Below are positions 15,213 through 26,028 of a stretch of DNA of 64,000 bases, piece by piece. Origin of the DNA: Diphasiastrum complanatum (taxonomy: Eukaryota > Streptophyta > Lycopodiopsida > Lycopodiales > Lycopodiaceae); contig CM055102.1 in NCBI GenBank assembly GCA_029204225.1, forward strand, positions 33,197,585-33,261,584. Reading direction: 5' to 3'. Each line of letters starts with the position of its first letter. Position 1 is the stretch's first letter. The translations under genes were made by a program, and so were the position numbers. The notes below the pieces were generated by a model that ran no database searches, was not told the DNA's origin, and was given only the letters and a program-made list of their open reading frames with translations.

Positions 15213-18115
15213 ACAATAGCTACACCTGGTAATCGTAAGCCGGGATAGCCATGCATATGCTTGAAACAATGAGCACCACTGGCAAATAAGTTTCAATACG
15301 AGTTAAAAAGGGTCCACAAAGACAATAAGATGTTAGGGTGCTCCCCAACATCCTTGATGCCATTAGTAATGAAAAAGTAAGTCCTCCATTCACCTCTCGG
15401 CCATCCGCCTGTAAACATAACCAAAGTATCAATAGACCTTACAAAACGTCACAAAGCCCAATGAAATTTTCCACTTAATTTGAAGAACATAGGAAAATGA
15501 GAGTTGAACATTGTATTGCAAGCCTTTCATGAGCTACTTGCAATAAAGTTAGAGGCTAGAAACAAGGCCATAGCTTTGGAAAAATCCTAGCTTAGATCTC
15601 CTGTGCTTATGAATGGCATCTAAATGAACAACTACTACACAAAGTAAAAAAAGAAAGAGTGCATGATAGTAGCACAAATAGTAATACATGTACCTATATG
15701 AGAAGTAGAATGACCATCAGCATCAAGGAGTTCAGATGTAGGTATGAAGCCTCAATGATACATTTAACCAAGTATTCATTGAGAAGAGTAGTATTATTTC
15801 ATTGACATATGAATACGTACCTTTGAAATCTTTAGTGACAGGGTACATAAAGTAGCTATGTCTCAACTGCCAAAAGAGCTTTGACCCATTGAAGAGCTTT
15901 TAAGCATGATAATGAGAAATAACAACAATAAATTGACATCCAAATTGGACATATGCTACCATACATGATCATAATTTGAATAATTAATGAAGAATTGCCA
16001 CGATTATAGGCATGTGCCATAAAACAAGCTCAAACTGAAAGACAAGCATGTGATTACTATATCCAAAGTGCAACAACATAATCAAGGATAAGAAGGCAAT
16101 AGAAGAAAAAAATCAATAAAAAAGGACAAAATAGACAGTTTTCTAATAATGCAAAGTATAAGATAGTACTTCAAAATGAAAAATGCAATCTTCGATTGTA
16201 TGAATCCACCCAATAAGTCTTAGACCGCTATGATATGAAACAACAAAAAGTTAACCAAACTCACCACCAGAGTTGGCATCCAGAGAATCCAGAAAGTCCA
16301 GATTGTGAAGTCCAAACATGCATGTATCCATCCCAACAGAAGTACTTTCTTATCTGTAATTCATGAACATCAACACAACGAACATTTGGTATCAAGGAAC
16401 AAACTTATGACCCACATTCTCCACTTTTCATCACTGTCAGTTGTATAATCCACTTGCATTTATCTCAGCAACAAAAGATCTCTGCAGACTTTGGCCAAGT
16501 ACAAATTTTATCTCCAATGAAGTTTTCAAATAGCAAAATTGACTATCAGCTTCTTAAAAGAAGTACAGCTAAAACTAACCATGTAGAGAGTTCATGAGAA
16601 GAGAAGTGGTCTTTATCCATGTGGTCTGAGTACAGCTAGCTGTATCTTTCCAACTTTGTGCCATCAAAAGGGCACAAAGTCCAGCAACAACTGCAGTAAC
16701 CAATGCAGGTGATGTAATGCCGAAACCCCAAATCTCAACCAGTACATTGGCTAATGCTCCAGTTGCGATTGCTACAACTGCACTTCCAAAGCTCATCACC
16801 CAAAATGTATCATTCAACCAGTCTTGTGTAAACCCGCACTGCAATTTGTATATCACAAAAATTGATCAACATAATTAAGCATTGTGAATGGCCCAACAAA
16901 AAACTAACTTTATGGCAGAACAAACGAGAGGAAGGCACATATGGAAATTTCAGTATCATTAGAAGTCTTCCAAAAGATTTTACGCACTTTCTCGTGCTCT
17001 GCTACCATCCATGCTTCAAAAGCACAAGGCAAAACTGATAATGCTGGCCCAAGAATAAAAGTTGCATAGTAGAGCATCTGATAGCTTTTGACTTGCTTGA
17101 ACACTGCCACAAGTACATGAAGTAGGAGGCAAAAAATAGATGTTCTTTTCCGACCTCTGCAAAAAAAAAAAATTTAAACTTTACCAGATCTCTGCAATAG
17201 TAGATGTCAACATGAGCTTACAAAATAGTGATTTTATTTGGGATTTCACAGAGCATTCAAGGTTATGACAGTAAAGGTTGATAGAATTGATCTATCATTG
17301 ACATTTTTTGGGAGTGCCTTTCGATTTACTTCAGGACTTGGAGTCAAAATTGTGGTCAAGCACTGATGACCAGTGAACATGAATCAAGGCTAACCCAGAT
17401 GTTTTCCATCCATTATATTTCCGCATTGGCAATAGCACGAAAAACAGAAATATGCCCCTTACCCTTGTCCTAGAAGAAACTCCAGAGTAACATGGAGATG
17501 CACAAATTATTAGAGGTACCTGATAGCGTGTGAGAGCAGGCACACTCAACATTCTAAGGGAGCTTTGACTAGAGAAGAACTTAATGCAGCAATAATTTCA
17601 AACCCATATCTGTGATTATATCAATGACCCATCTTCAATAACCAAGGCATAAAACTTCAAGACTAATAGAAAATAGACAGCACAACTAATAGAAAATTGC
17701 AATAGGCCCATGCATAAAGATATTTAGATCACCTTCATAATGTTTTCAAAGATCTTCTTTTGCATTTTTAGCATTTCAGAATCAGACATCAAAATTGGTC
17801 AGCAGAATGCCTGACAAAAGCATATGTTCTTATAGCAAGAGAAGAAAGAAAGGGAGGATGTAAGCGTAGACAAGAATATACAAAAACTTGAAAACACTTA
17901 TATAGAATACACTTACATAAAGTCTGTAGAAAGCCCAAGAAATGTTCCAAACAAGAAAGAGCTTGAAAACCCTATTGTCAGCAGTGTTGGCAGCTTCTTC
18001 CTTTCAGCTCCAAATTTCACATAAACCACTTCAACAAATAGCAATTGCAATTGTTCCACACCTGCTGACCAAGTCGACCTTTGAACATGAGTTCTTTCAT
18101 GCAACGTTGCTACTA

Positions 18116-18184
<69 letters not shown>

Positions 18185-19303
18185 GCTTCATTCATCAATG
18201 CAGCAGCAGCACTCCACCTTTCTTTGCCTCTCTAATTTTCTGCTGCCTCTCTAAATGTTTACCTTTTCTCAATTAGTTCTCTCCTTTCTGCACTCCTTCC
18301 TGTCTTGCTAACTCCTACCATGTACACTTCTAGCCTAAATTGTGGGGCATTACCTCTTCTAACTCTATTAACCTACCACTAGAGTGGCTACAAGGGTAGT
18401 TTCTATTTCCTATCACTTAAGAAAAAAGTGTCGGTTTTTGTCCTTCGAAAATATGGAGTCAATATCTTAGTTCCTTTTTGAAAAAATTTTGCTCTAAAGG
18501 AAAAACAGCGGCAGCTAAAAATCAAGTGAATTTCATGATTGAGCTGCATTCATTTGCTATAAACTATGAAGGATCCCTTTCAACTTCTCTTTCTTTAGGT
18601 TCTAAACTGATTCCTCTTTCCTTATTATTACTTCATCAAGCCTCACATCTTTAGATTTAATCAAACATTTTGCATCTGGATCAAACGTTTTATAGCCTCT
18701 CCCATCTATGCAGTATCCAAGGAAGACACGTTTCAAGACTTTTTCTTTACATGATTCTTGGTTCAGAAACCAGTTTTCTCAGATGCTTAAATGTGACTCG
18801 CCAGTTTTCTCTCTGTGTAAACCTCAAGGTTGACCCCAAACCTCTAGCCAAAGACTTAAAAGAAGGGACTTTCATCTGTAACAGCCAGAGATGCATCGGT
18901 ACGGGAATTAACGTATTTTATGCATTGCCGTATCAGTATGGGAACTAACATATTTTATGAATTTCGAAACTTCATAGTCTTCAGCATACATATGCTTAAA
19001 TGTGACTCGCCAGTTTGTTTTTGCAAGGACCAATAGCATGTTTCATATATTTATCTTACTTTGAGCCATTAATCAGCAGAAATGATCATGGCACTCAGGG
19101 AAAGGAAAAAAGAAGACCCCACCCACCCACCCACCTGAAGCTAAAAAGTGCATATATAGGAATCTGCGCTGAAACGAGAGAAAAGATGCTGGCAATGCTG
19201 CATAAACTGCCTTGGAGCGAGCAACGAATGGTCGCCCATATATCAAAACCGCACAAGCAGCAAAAAGTAGCACGTATATCCAGATTGCATCTTTCGCCTC
19301 CAT
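2973..19303 (-). CDS. MFSD5/MOT2-like major facilitator superfamily transporter, ten exons
   Basis: Ten exons join to 1326 nt (441 residues plus stop): 19303-19135, 18061-17917, 17156-16988, 16838-16580, 16353-16265, 15408-15226, 10884-10799, 8675-8591, 3266-3152 and 2998-2973. Every junction is GT-AG, every phase fits, and no internal stop appears. The protein begins with a hydrophobic segment (about residues 6-24). Motif A of the MFS fold (G-L-S-T-D-F-I-G-R-K-R) spans the exon 2/3 junction at about 99-109, [11 protein letters not shown] ends exon 3 at 161, and [15 protein letters not shown] crosses exons 5/6 (about 269-283). These match the eukaryotic MFS_5 (PF05631) family, which includes human MFSD5 and the Chlamydomonas molybdate transporter MOT2. 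It should be a multi-pass membrane protein of about 12 helices. Molybdate as substrate is inferred from family naming only. Length is close to the family norm. Intron 8 (5.3 kb) holds copia debris, introns 1 and 6 hold (CT)n tracts. The family call is firm; the substrate is not. Confidence 0.88.
3152..3266 (-). CDS. MFS gene exon 9
   Basis: Acceptor AATTGCAG/GGT, donor GTTCCTG/GTAATT (phase 1). It encodes [20 protein letters not shown] and the last hydrophobic helix through DQWRIKVP. Confidence 0.82.
5490..6840 (-). mobile_element. Ty1/copia remnant, minus strand, inside MFS intron 8
   Basis: Reading right to left: a gag start at 6824-6615 ([20 protein letters not shown]), reverse transcriptase at 6513-6253 ([28 protein letters not shown]), the YVDD catalytic box at about 6200-6160, and RNase H at 5989-5567 ([30 protein letters not shown]). 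Coding similarity continues in another frame to about 5490 (SSCEAEYKA...). Gag abuts RT, so most of gag, protease and integrase has been deleted. Several frameshifts make it non-functional. It has the same orientation as the host gene. Confidence 0.85.
6885..8416 (+). mobile_element. Ty1/copia remnant, plus strand, with possible 3' LTR
   Basis: It begins with the integrase/RT linker ([13 protein letters not shown]), then RT pieces near 7330-7610 ([32 protein letters not shown]). The catalytic box is degenerate: the second aspartate of YVDD reads as N at about 7613-7624. RNase H follows at 7629-8180 ([42 protein letters not shown]). Stops and frameshifts are frequent. The segment 8190-8416 is non-coding, with a TATATAAGG box near 8257, and may be the 3' LTR. 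It lies opposite to the host gene in intron 8 and back to back with the minus-strand copia. Confidence 0.75.
8591..8675 (-). CDS. MFS gene exon 8
   Basis: Acceptor GGACACAG/ATA, donor GTATAT/GTAAGT (phase 0). It encodes [20 protein letters not shown] and ALIIIIVY, the family's 'R-[ST]-x-M-x-x-x-R-x-P-x-N' helix. Confidence 0.85.
10721..10775. repeat. 19-bp tandem repeat, about three copies
   Basis: The unit ACTTTTGAAAAATTGCTAA repeats almost perfectly, starting at 10721, 10740 and 10759, just downstream of the exon 7 donor in intron 7. Confidence 0.75.
10799..10884 (-). CDS. MFS gene exon 7
   Basis: Acceptor CATTTTGCAG/GAA, donor AACAT/GTAAGC (phase 2). It encodes [20 protein letters not shown] followed by PSLAHLRN, matching the family's 'HACVGxxLPSLARLR' helix. 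It is only 86 nt and is isolated between introns of 4.3 and 2.1 kb. Confidence 0.85.
14449..15135. repeat. Degenerate tandem duplication, about 300-bp units
   Basis: Two diverged copies are visible by eye. CACAGATAGATCCAGA... at about 14467 matches CACAGATGGATCCAGA... at about 14760. TTTGCCTTTTGGCAT near 14696 matches TATGCCTTTTGGCAT near 15109. Each copy ends in a pyrimidine-rich tract, which in the second copy has become the pure (CT)n at 15142. It lies in intron 6 of the MFS gene. Confidence 0.55.
15142..15211. repeat. (CT)n microsatellite, about 70 bp
   Basis: Uninterrupted CT dinucleotides, 15 bases past the exon 6 donor of the MFS gene. It could form a long pyrimidine tract in the sense-strand complement. 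Confidence 0.97.
15226..15408 (-). CDS. MFS gene exon 6
   Basis: Acceptor TGTTTACAG/GCG, donor TACCAG/GTGTAG (phase 0). It encodes [20 protein letters not shown] and LGST..., ending IPAYDYQ. A (CT)n tract begins 15 bases inside intron 6. Confidence 0.9.
16265..16353 (-). CDS. MFS gene exon 5
   Basis: Acceptor AATTACAG/AT, donor CTGGTG/GTGAGT (phase 0). It encodes [20 protein letters not shown] and ILWMPTLV, the tryptophan-rich helix typical of the family. At 89 nt it is too short to be seen by simple ORF calling. Confidence 0.88.
16580..16838 (-). CDS. MFS gene exon 4
   Basis: Acceptor AATTGCAG/TGC, donor CATG/GTTAGT (phase 1). It encodes [20 protein letters not shown] and the following two helices, ending in a polar loop before LHD. 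Confidence 0.9.
16988..17156 (-). CDS. MFS gene exon 3
   Basis: Acceptor is a T-tract followed by GCAG/AGG, donor GAGAAA/GTGCGT (phase 0). It opens with [12 protein letters not shown], completing motif A, and ends with the family signature [11 protein letters not shown]. Confidence 0.88.
17917..18061 (-). CDS. MFS gene exon 2
   Basis: Acceptor GTCAGCAG/GT and donor TTTAT/GTAAGT (phase 2). It encodes VEQLQLLF...[18 protein letters not shown], the second and third helix region up to MFS motif A. A (CT)n tract lies just upstream in intron 1. Confidence 0.85.
18119..18182. repeat. (CT)n microsatellite, about 64 bp
   Basis: Uninterrupted CT dinucleotides about 57 bases upstream of MFS exon 2, in intron 1. 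On the sense (minus) strand it is (GA)n. Confidence 0.97.
19135..19303 (-). CDS. MFS gene exon 1 (start codon)
   Basis: Starts with ATG at 19303-19301 ([14 protein letters not shown]...) and ends ...FLASG with donor TCAG/GTGGGT (phase 1). It encodes the first transmembrane segment and a conserved SFQRRFL loop. Confidence 0.82.
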
Positions 19304-20313
19304 CTCTGGATCGCATCTCCATAACCCTTTTCTCTTCCTCTTTTATTCTATTTCTTCGTAAAAAAAGGTAGCAATTCAGCCCTCAGAGCACACTCAAACA
19401 TATAACCAAAACCCAAATTCAACCCTTAAAACTTACCTCCAGCTCACCCTTGACAATCACCCACCCAAGAGTGTATACCCCAACATGAATGGCATTGCTT
19501 GCTTGCTGAGGCTTGGTGAACACTTAAAGAGCTCCTCTCATCCTTTCTCCGATGAGAGTGTGAAATTGATTGCCATGGTAGTAGTGGTCATCACCCTTGG
19601 ATGGGAGCTTGATTGCCATCACAATAGTCATTCACTATACACTCTACCAACAACTACACCATGGCTTGCCATGGCATCCTTCATTATAGACTCTCCTAAC
19701 AACTACGCCATGCACACCCTTAAATCATCCTTTATGAGTGTACTAGAGCTATCTTTATGTAATCTCAAGGGTTGGCTAGGTTGATTAGCTTGGCATCCAA
19801 AGTCTCTTTGGTCCCATGTTCAGGCCCCCCTTGGAAACCAACATGTATTTTTTATTAGCTTTTTTCTTACAAATTTCAACAACTCTACTTATCTAATATG
19901 ATGGACCCAAAGGTTACCCTTGCATGGAAACGAGGGAGTGCCACATTATGTGCCAGATTGTGGCGACTCAAGTATAGTTTGGATAGGAGGAGGGTCCATA
20001 TTCCAATGTGGATGAGATTAAAAATAAATTCTCTATGAGTGTCATGGCTCAGTTTGTGTGAGGCATCTAGGCATACATCGTACACTAGAATTAATGCAAA
20101 GAGATTTTTAAATCTAAACCTTTGTAGAATCATATGTGGTCATTGTCAGCTTAACAAAACAATGTAATCCACATATCTAATATATTGTACGTACCTATAA
20201 GAAATTGGACTTGACCCATCTCCATGTGCGTGTACCAACACAAGTATGCTCTATATTTGTTTGAAAGCGTTTACATGGATATTGTAAACACAAAAATAGT
20301 CCCATGGAGGATA
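19304..20313. other. 5' flank of the MFS gene; no gene seen
   Basis: This must hold the 5' UTR and promoter of the minus-strand transporter gene. The first 60 bases are purine-rich on the minus strand (CT/TC-rich on plus). I could not fix a TATA box or transcription start. No coding similarity is visible. Confidence 0.45.
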
Positions 20314-20753
20314 CAGTACATGCAATATCCATGCATGCAGTTACACATGTGGATCCTTGTTAGTTGAGTTAACTAAGTTAAGTGGACTTTCCATGCAACT
20401 CCACTGTAGGAATTCGAGTCTCTTTGATGTAGGGAAACTGTGGCATGTTTTGCCATATTGTGAATATTGAGATTTTGGTGTTTTGGGCTCATTCTCTCTC
20501 TACCTGAGTTGTATGTGGTGATTTTCTCTCTCTACCCGAGAGCGGGCTGTTTTTCCCATGTTGAGCACTTAGAATTATTTCTGACATTCATTCCTCATAG
20601 TGAGAAGTTAGTTTTTTCAGTCTGTTGTATGCCATTGTGCTCTTGCCTTAGATTTTTCAAGTAATCTGTTCTTTGATCAATCTTGTGCAATCACAACACC
20701 TCAATAAGATCTTGTAAGGTGTGTGGTGAAGTTCACACATGCTAAAAACTTCA
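20314..20753 (+). mobile_element. LTR-containing 5' end of plus-strand copia element
   Basis: The sequence from CAGTACATGCAATATCC to ...AACTTCA recurs at 37715-38155. Its last 230 bp recur inverted at 25818-26028. It ends directly before a tRNA-Met primer binding site, as an LTR should. The true left edge is uncertain because the inverted copy starts later, with TGTTGGATAGG. Confidence 0.65.
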
Positions 20754-20755
20754 TA

Positions 20756-20767
20756 TGGTATCAGAGC
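20756..20767 (+). other. Primer binding site (initiator tRNA-Met type)
   Basis: TGGTATCAGAGC follows the LTR end (...ACTTCA) after a two-base spacer. This is the standard plant copia primer binding site and fixes the LTR boundary and orientation. Confidence 0.85.
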
Positions 20768-21495
20768 TTCATGATTTGAAGAGGTGAGGGGGTATACATC
20801 AGAACATTAGTGCTTTTGCTTGCAGGAACTCAGATTTGAGAGAGGAATCCAAACTCGTTGACAAACAAATCAAGCTTGATCTGCTCCAGATGAGCCTTGT
20901 ACGGATAGAGAGCTCAGGCGTGTGAAATCAGCCCTCTTTGTTTGAGTGCTACTTCTCAAGGAATGATCCAAACTTGATGTTCTATAGCTTGTTGGATAGG
21001 TATTGAAGAGTAGAATGTGTTGCTCAAGTTTTGAAATCAATTTGATTTGTTTAAGAGTTTTAGGCAATCAGAGATTTTGAGAGAGTACTCATCTCGTGGG
21101 ATATGCCAAAGTGAGCACACATCAGTCCTTTTCACCAATTTCTTCAATTTTCATTGTCAATCAAGTAGAATTGGATACATGTGAGTTTTGTGAGGTCTTA
21201 GACTTTTTATTTCACACAAATTATTGTGCCAGTTGAAAGTAAGTTCCTAGAGAGGTTTTCAGTTCTTTGAAACTCGTGGGAGAGATAGACTTCTTACTTG
21301 CATGTGCTTCATTTCAGTGATTGAAGCAAGATCCAAATTCAAGATAGATTGATTTTGTGTTGAGAGTTTGATCTCACATTCTGTTGCTAGATTTCATAGG
21401 TTGAATCAACATCACCAGTGTTAGATCCTAGGTTGAGATAGCAAGCAACATTTTCAACTTTATCTTTGTCATTACTAGAATTTCTCATAGAGAAG

Positions 21496-24080
21496 ATGTC
21501 TTCATCTGGTTCACATTTCTTGGATCACAGTGAGAGATTAACATCTTCCAATTATGCAATGTGGAAGATTAGAATGGAATCATTATTGATTCTACAGGAT
21601 GTAATGGACATTCTGAGTGGAGCTGAAGAAGAACCTGCAGCACCTAATGAAGCTGCAGCATTCAACAAAAGAACCAGAATTGCCCTTCATTTTATAAAAA
21701 TGAATGTAACAAATGAAGTGTTAAGAGAGATCGGTACATGCACCACTGCCAAGGAGGCTTGGGACACTCTAAAAACAATCTATGAAATTAAGAATACTTC
21801 TAGATTGCTTACACTTAAAAACCAAATCTTTCTAAGTTATCAGAGAGTAGATGAGAGTTCTTCATCTTATGTAATGAGAGTAAAGGATCTTCATTAAGGG
21901 TTAGCTGGTATTGGAGATGCTCTTAAAAACACTAAACTTGTTCAAGTAGTCCTTAATGGACTTAAAGATGAGTATGACAATATTGTGTAGACTTATGCTA
22001 TTAGGGAGGAACTTCCATCCTTGGAGACTCTACAAGGTGTTCTCATTGCTGAAGAAACAGGCAAGAGAACAAGATGTTGAGGATCAACAGACTTTCATTG
22101 AAAGATGGTGAAGATGACAAAGGACTCTTCATCAGAGACAAGTCAAGAGGCAAGGGCAAAGGTCAACAACACTTCAAGAAGGACAAAGCCAAAGAAGGTG
22201 GTGAGGATCAATCCTCACAAGTTGCAACATCCAGTGGCAAGAAGAAGCTGTCAAAAATCAAGTGTTTTTTCTGTAGCAAGAAAGACCACTATGCATCAAA
22301 TTGTTTCAAGAAGAAGAACCAATCTAAGCAAGCTAACCTTACTAAGGAGGATGAGTGTGAGGGTGTTGAGAGTGAAAGAGAGGATTCTTTAATGATGTCT
22401 AGCTTTTCATCTTTTCCTTTCAAGAATGAAGAAATCTGGTGGATAGATAGTGGGGCTAGTTCCCATATGTCTAGTTCTAGAAACTCTTTCACAAGTCTCA
22501 TGCCATATCTAGGTGCAAAAGATCAATCTATACTGCTAATGATGTAGAATTGAAGGAATAGGAGGTATTCCACTGCATGCATCATCATCAAAATCTTTTT
22601 GTTTGCATGATGTACTTTATGTACCTAGACTAACCAAAAATCTCATTAGTGTAGGACAGTTGTTTGATAGTGGATTGGATGTCAAGTTTTATGTTGACAA
22701 GTGTATAATCCTAAGAGAAAATGAAGCTATTGCTAGAGGATCTAGAATTGGAAAATTATACAAACTAGATTCTAGGGAGAGTGCTAACATTTCATATATT
22801 GCTTATGAGACCAACGTCCTTCAGGAGGATCTATGGCATAACAGATTGGGTCATCCTAATTTCAAAGCCATGCAATCTATGGTCAAGGAAGGAAAAGTTG
22901 TTGGACTACCAAAGACACTGTCAAAGGAGCTTCAACCTTGTGAAGCTTGTGTTTTGGCAAAATCACACAGAAGGCCTTTTCCAAGATCAAGCATCAAAAC
23001 ACAACATCCATTTGAACTCCTGCACTCTGATGTTCATTTCTCTTCAACCAAGAGCAAAGGAGGAGCAAATTGCTTTGTTTCCTTTGTAGATGATTGTACA
23101 AGATATTCTTGGATCTATATGTTGTCTTCTAAAGCCATGGTTTATGATGCTTTCCTTACTTTCAAAGCTTATGTAGAAAAGCAGTTTACTTTCAAGTTGA
23201 AAGCTTTGAGAAGTGATAGTGGAGGCGAATACGCCTCCAACAAGTTTAAAGACTTTTGTGAGAGAGAAAGAATACAAAGAGAATTTTCTTGTTCTTATAC
23301 TCCTCAGCAACTCAAGCACCTACACCAAGAAGATCTACAAGAGAAAGATATGAGCCAAGAAGCCTCCTCACATATGATGAGGAAGGAAGGCAAGTGGAAG
23401 GTGAAACTTCCTATCATGCTCTCTTCATATCAGATGAAGAGCCTAAAGATGTCCAAGAAGCACTTCAATCCAAGGAGTGGGTTGAAGCAATGACCCAAGA
23501 GTTTGAAGCCTTGATGTCAAACAACACATGGGAGCTTGTGGATCCACCAAACAACATGCATGTGATTGGATGTAAGTGGGTTTTTAGGATCAAGCATAAT
23601 AATGATGGATCTATCAACAAATATAAAGCAAGACTTTGTGCTAAAGGCTACTCTAAAATCAAAGGTCTTGACTATGAAGACACCTTTGCACCAGTTGCAA
23701 AAATGGTAACAATCAGAATACTTACATCTCTTGCATGTTATCACGATTGGAGGATGTTTCAGCTTGATGTTTCTAATGCCTTTCTCAAGGGTTACCTTGA
23801 GGAGGAGATTTACATGGAGCAACCACCTAGATTTGTGAAAGAAGGTGAAGAATCAAAAGTGTGTCTTTTGTTCAAAAGTCTCTATGGACTGAAACAAGCA
23901 CCAAGGTCTTGGTATGCAAGGCTAAACTCCTATCTCATATCACTCGGATTTTGTCTTAGTGAATATGACCCCTTTTTGTATATTAAGTTTGTAAATAGCT
24001 TTGTAGTTATTCTTCTCATCTATGTAGATGATATCATTCTTTGTGGAAATAATGAGAAGCTAGTTGAAGAAACTAAGTAA
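21496..24080 (+). pseudogene. Ty1/copia gag-pol polyprotein, plus strand, truncated after RT
   Basis: Starts with ATG (MSSSGSHFLDHSERLTSSNY). Gag has an in-frame TAA at 21895. The CCHC knuckle (C-x2-C-x4-H-x4-C) is intact at about 22262-22305. Protease shows WWIDSGASSHM at about 22437. The integrase zinc finger (HNRLGH...CEAC) and two catalytic aspartates (HSDV, RSDSGGEY) are present. An internal deletion at about 23310 then joins TPQQ to the pre-RT linker and removes the third catalytic residue (Glu). RT runs to YVDD and stops with TAA at 24080. RNase H and a 3' LTR are missing. It is a defective copy of the family lying inverted at 25.8-30.5 kb. Confidence 0.9.
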
Positions 24081-25333
24081 TTAGATCACTAAGACCACCA
24101 GTCATATGCATCTAAGACTTCCACTTTTGTCCCCCTTCCAAAAATGGTTCAAGTTAAAAAAAAAAACCCAAATTTGTACTAGGAGAAATTTCAATTTGGT
24201 ATCAGTAACTTAACAACTAATTAACCAGACAGTTTTGACTCTTCAAACATTAAGTTCCGCACTATATTCCTAGCAAATCCCCTTATGGATCAGCACAAAA
24301 AACTATTCCAACTAGATTTACAACATTCTTGGTCTTTATTGATCCCCAAAATAAGAAATGTTCCATAATTGACATATTCACAAAATCTTCAACTAAAAGT
24401 GAGATTCAGAAAAACAAAATCAGATGCTAATGAGTGCAAGACAATAGCAGATAGAAACCGCGCACTCTAAGCTGGCTCTGAGTAACTGAGAATAAGTCTG
24501 ATAATAAGTAGCTCTTTTGATAAGCAATAGTGCAATAGCAACTCCAAATAAATCTCTAAAAGACTGAGCTAGAATGCTCAAGAGAGTTCAAGCTTGAAAG
24601 CTTGATAGAGAGCTAACTACAATACTTTCTGATTGTGAATGATCTGCTTGATAAGGGTGCAGGAAGCGTCGTGTAATAACACTCAGCTCCTTCACAATTC
24701 ACAATGTTGATGCGTCGCTTCAAGATTTGTTCACTTGATAAAAAGTATGAATATGAACAGCTATATATACTAAGCAATTAGGTCGTCAAATGCGATTGCC
24801 AGTTGGCAGGCGTCCGCTGGCATTCATCCAGTTCAGAAATTGATTGCTGATAGGCGGTGGAAATTGGTCGTAAACAGTCTGTCTACATAAATGAACTAGA
24901 ATTGTCATTCTATAGAAATGAATTAAAACTGCCACAGGCAGGCGGTGTCGCAAAAAGACGACAGTGTTGGATTTTTGCAAAAAAAAGCGACAGTGCTCTT
25001 AAACCTGATTTAGAGTTGTCCCACACTTTGCTAGAGTCATTTCCTTAACATTTGAGGCACTTAGAAAAATGCAAAAAATGCGACTCTGCATTTTTACTCG
25101 TGATTCCTGTCAGGAAAAATGCGAAAAAGACGACACTGCATTTTTACACGGATTCATGACAGGCGATAAATGCGACACTGTTGTCAAACTCTGTGTATTT
25201 CTGCAGACTGTGTAAAAACACTTGTAATTCTGCAGACTGTATAGAAACATGGGAAAGTCCGCAGAACTGGATAAACAATGGATGAAGATTAAAACCGGTT
25301 AGTCGATTAGTAAAAAGAAGAATAATCCAACAC
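24081..25333 (-). mobile_element. Putative LTR of a third copia element (minus strand)
   Basis: The minus strand reads TTAAGGGAGAG then TGTTGGATTATTC at 25333, the classic polypurine tract plus LTR start that follows a copia pol gene. A TATATATA box is near 24765. The far LTR end was not located; the stretch to 24081 carries no coding sequence. The GCGACAGTG / GCGACACTG motif recurs several times between 24950 and 25170. Confidence 0.6.
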
Positions 25334-25817
25334 TCTCCCTTAATCTGAATCCTTGAATGCCTTAACCTTCAAACTTAGTTCTGCACAGAATCTTCTGTGT
25401 GCTTCCAAACTTAATGCTTTGGTAAAAATATCTACTGTCATATCTTGCATTCTACAATACTGCAATCTAAACCTCTTCGTTGAGAACTTTGCTTCTGACG
25501 AAATGATACTTCAGTTCAATGTGCTTACTCCTAGAATGAAATCTAGTGTTGGCTGATAAAGCAATGGCACTTTGATAATCACAAAATAATGTCGTCGGAG
25601 CATATTGATTCAGACCGATATCTGAGAGTAAGTTTCTCAACCAAATTGCTTCCTTTGTAGCTTGAGAGGCTGCGATATACTTTGATTCAGTGGAAGATAG
25701 AGCTACCGAAGATTGCTTGCAACTGTTCCAGGAAATTGGACCATTGCTGAGGAAAAATGTAAATCCAGAAGTGGATTTACAAGTGTCTAATCTCCTGCCC
25801 AACTTGCATTTGTGTTG
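25334..25817 (-). pseudogene. Ty1/copia RNase H and pol C-terminus, minus strand
   Basis: Encodes CKSTSGFTFFLSNGPISWNS, SSVALSSTESKYIAASQATK, ...CDYQSAIALS and HSRSKHIELKYHFVRSKV, then in another frame DIFTKALSLEAHRRFCAEL. This is the 3' end of a copia polyprotein of a subfamily different from its neighbours. It is cut at 25817 by the LTR of the adjacent element. Confidence 0.8.
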
Positions 25818-26028
25818 TGAAGTTTTTAGCACGCGTGAACTTCACCACACACCTTACAGGATCTTACTGAGGTGTTGTGATTGCATAAGATTGATTAAAG
25901 AACAGATTACCTGAAAAATCTAAGAGCACAATGGCATACATCTGACAAAAAAAATTAACTTTTCACTATGAGGAATGAATGTCAGAAATAATTCTAAGTG
26001 CTCAGTATGAGAAAAGTCCTATCCAACA
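25818..26028 (-). mobile_element. 211-bp LTR of the minus-strand copia element
   Basis: The minus strand begins TGTTGGATAGG and ends AAAAACTTCA, so it has canonical TG...CA termini. Most of it matches the end of the plus-strand LTR at 20540-20753 in inverted orientation. The RNase H frame of the same element runs into it. Confidence 0.75.

Noticed and set aside
15059-15256. Reading frames of alternating Arg-Glu or Ser-Leu over the microsatellites (also at 17913-18235, 41320-41593, 54733-55161, 56162-56578)
   Set aside because: They are translations of (GA)n/(CT)n tracts, with no domain or codon signal.
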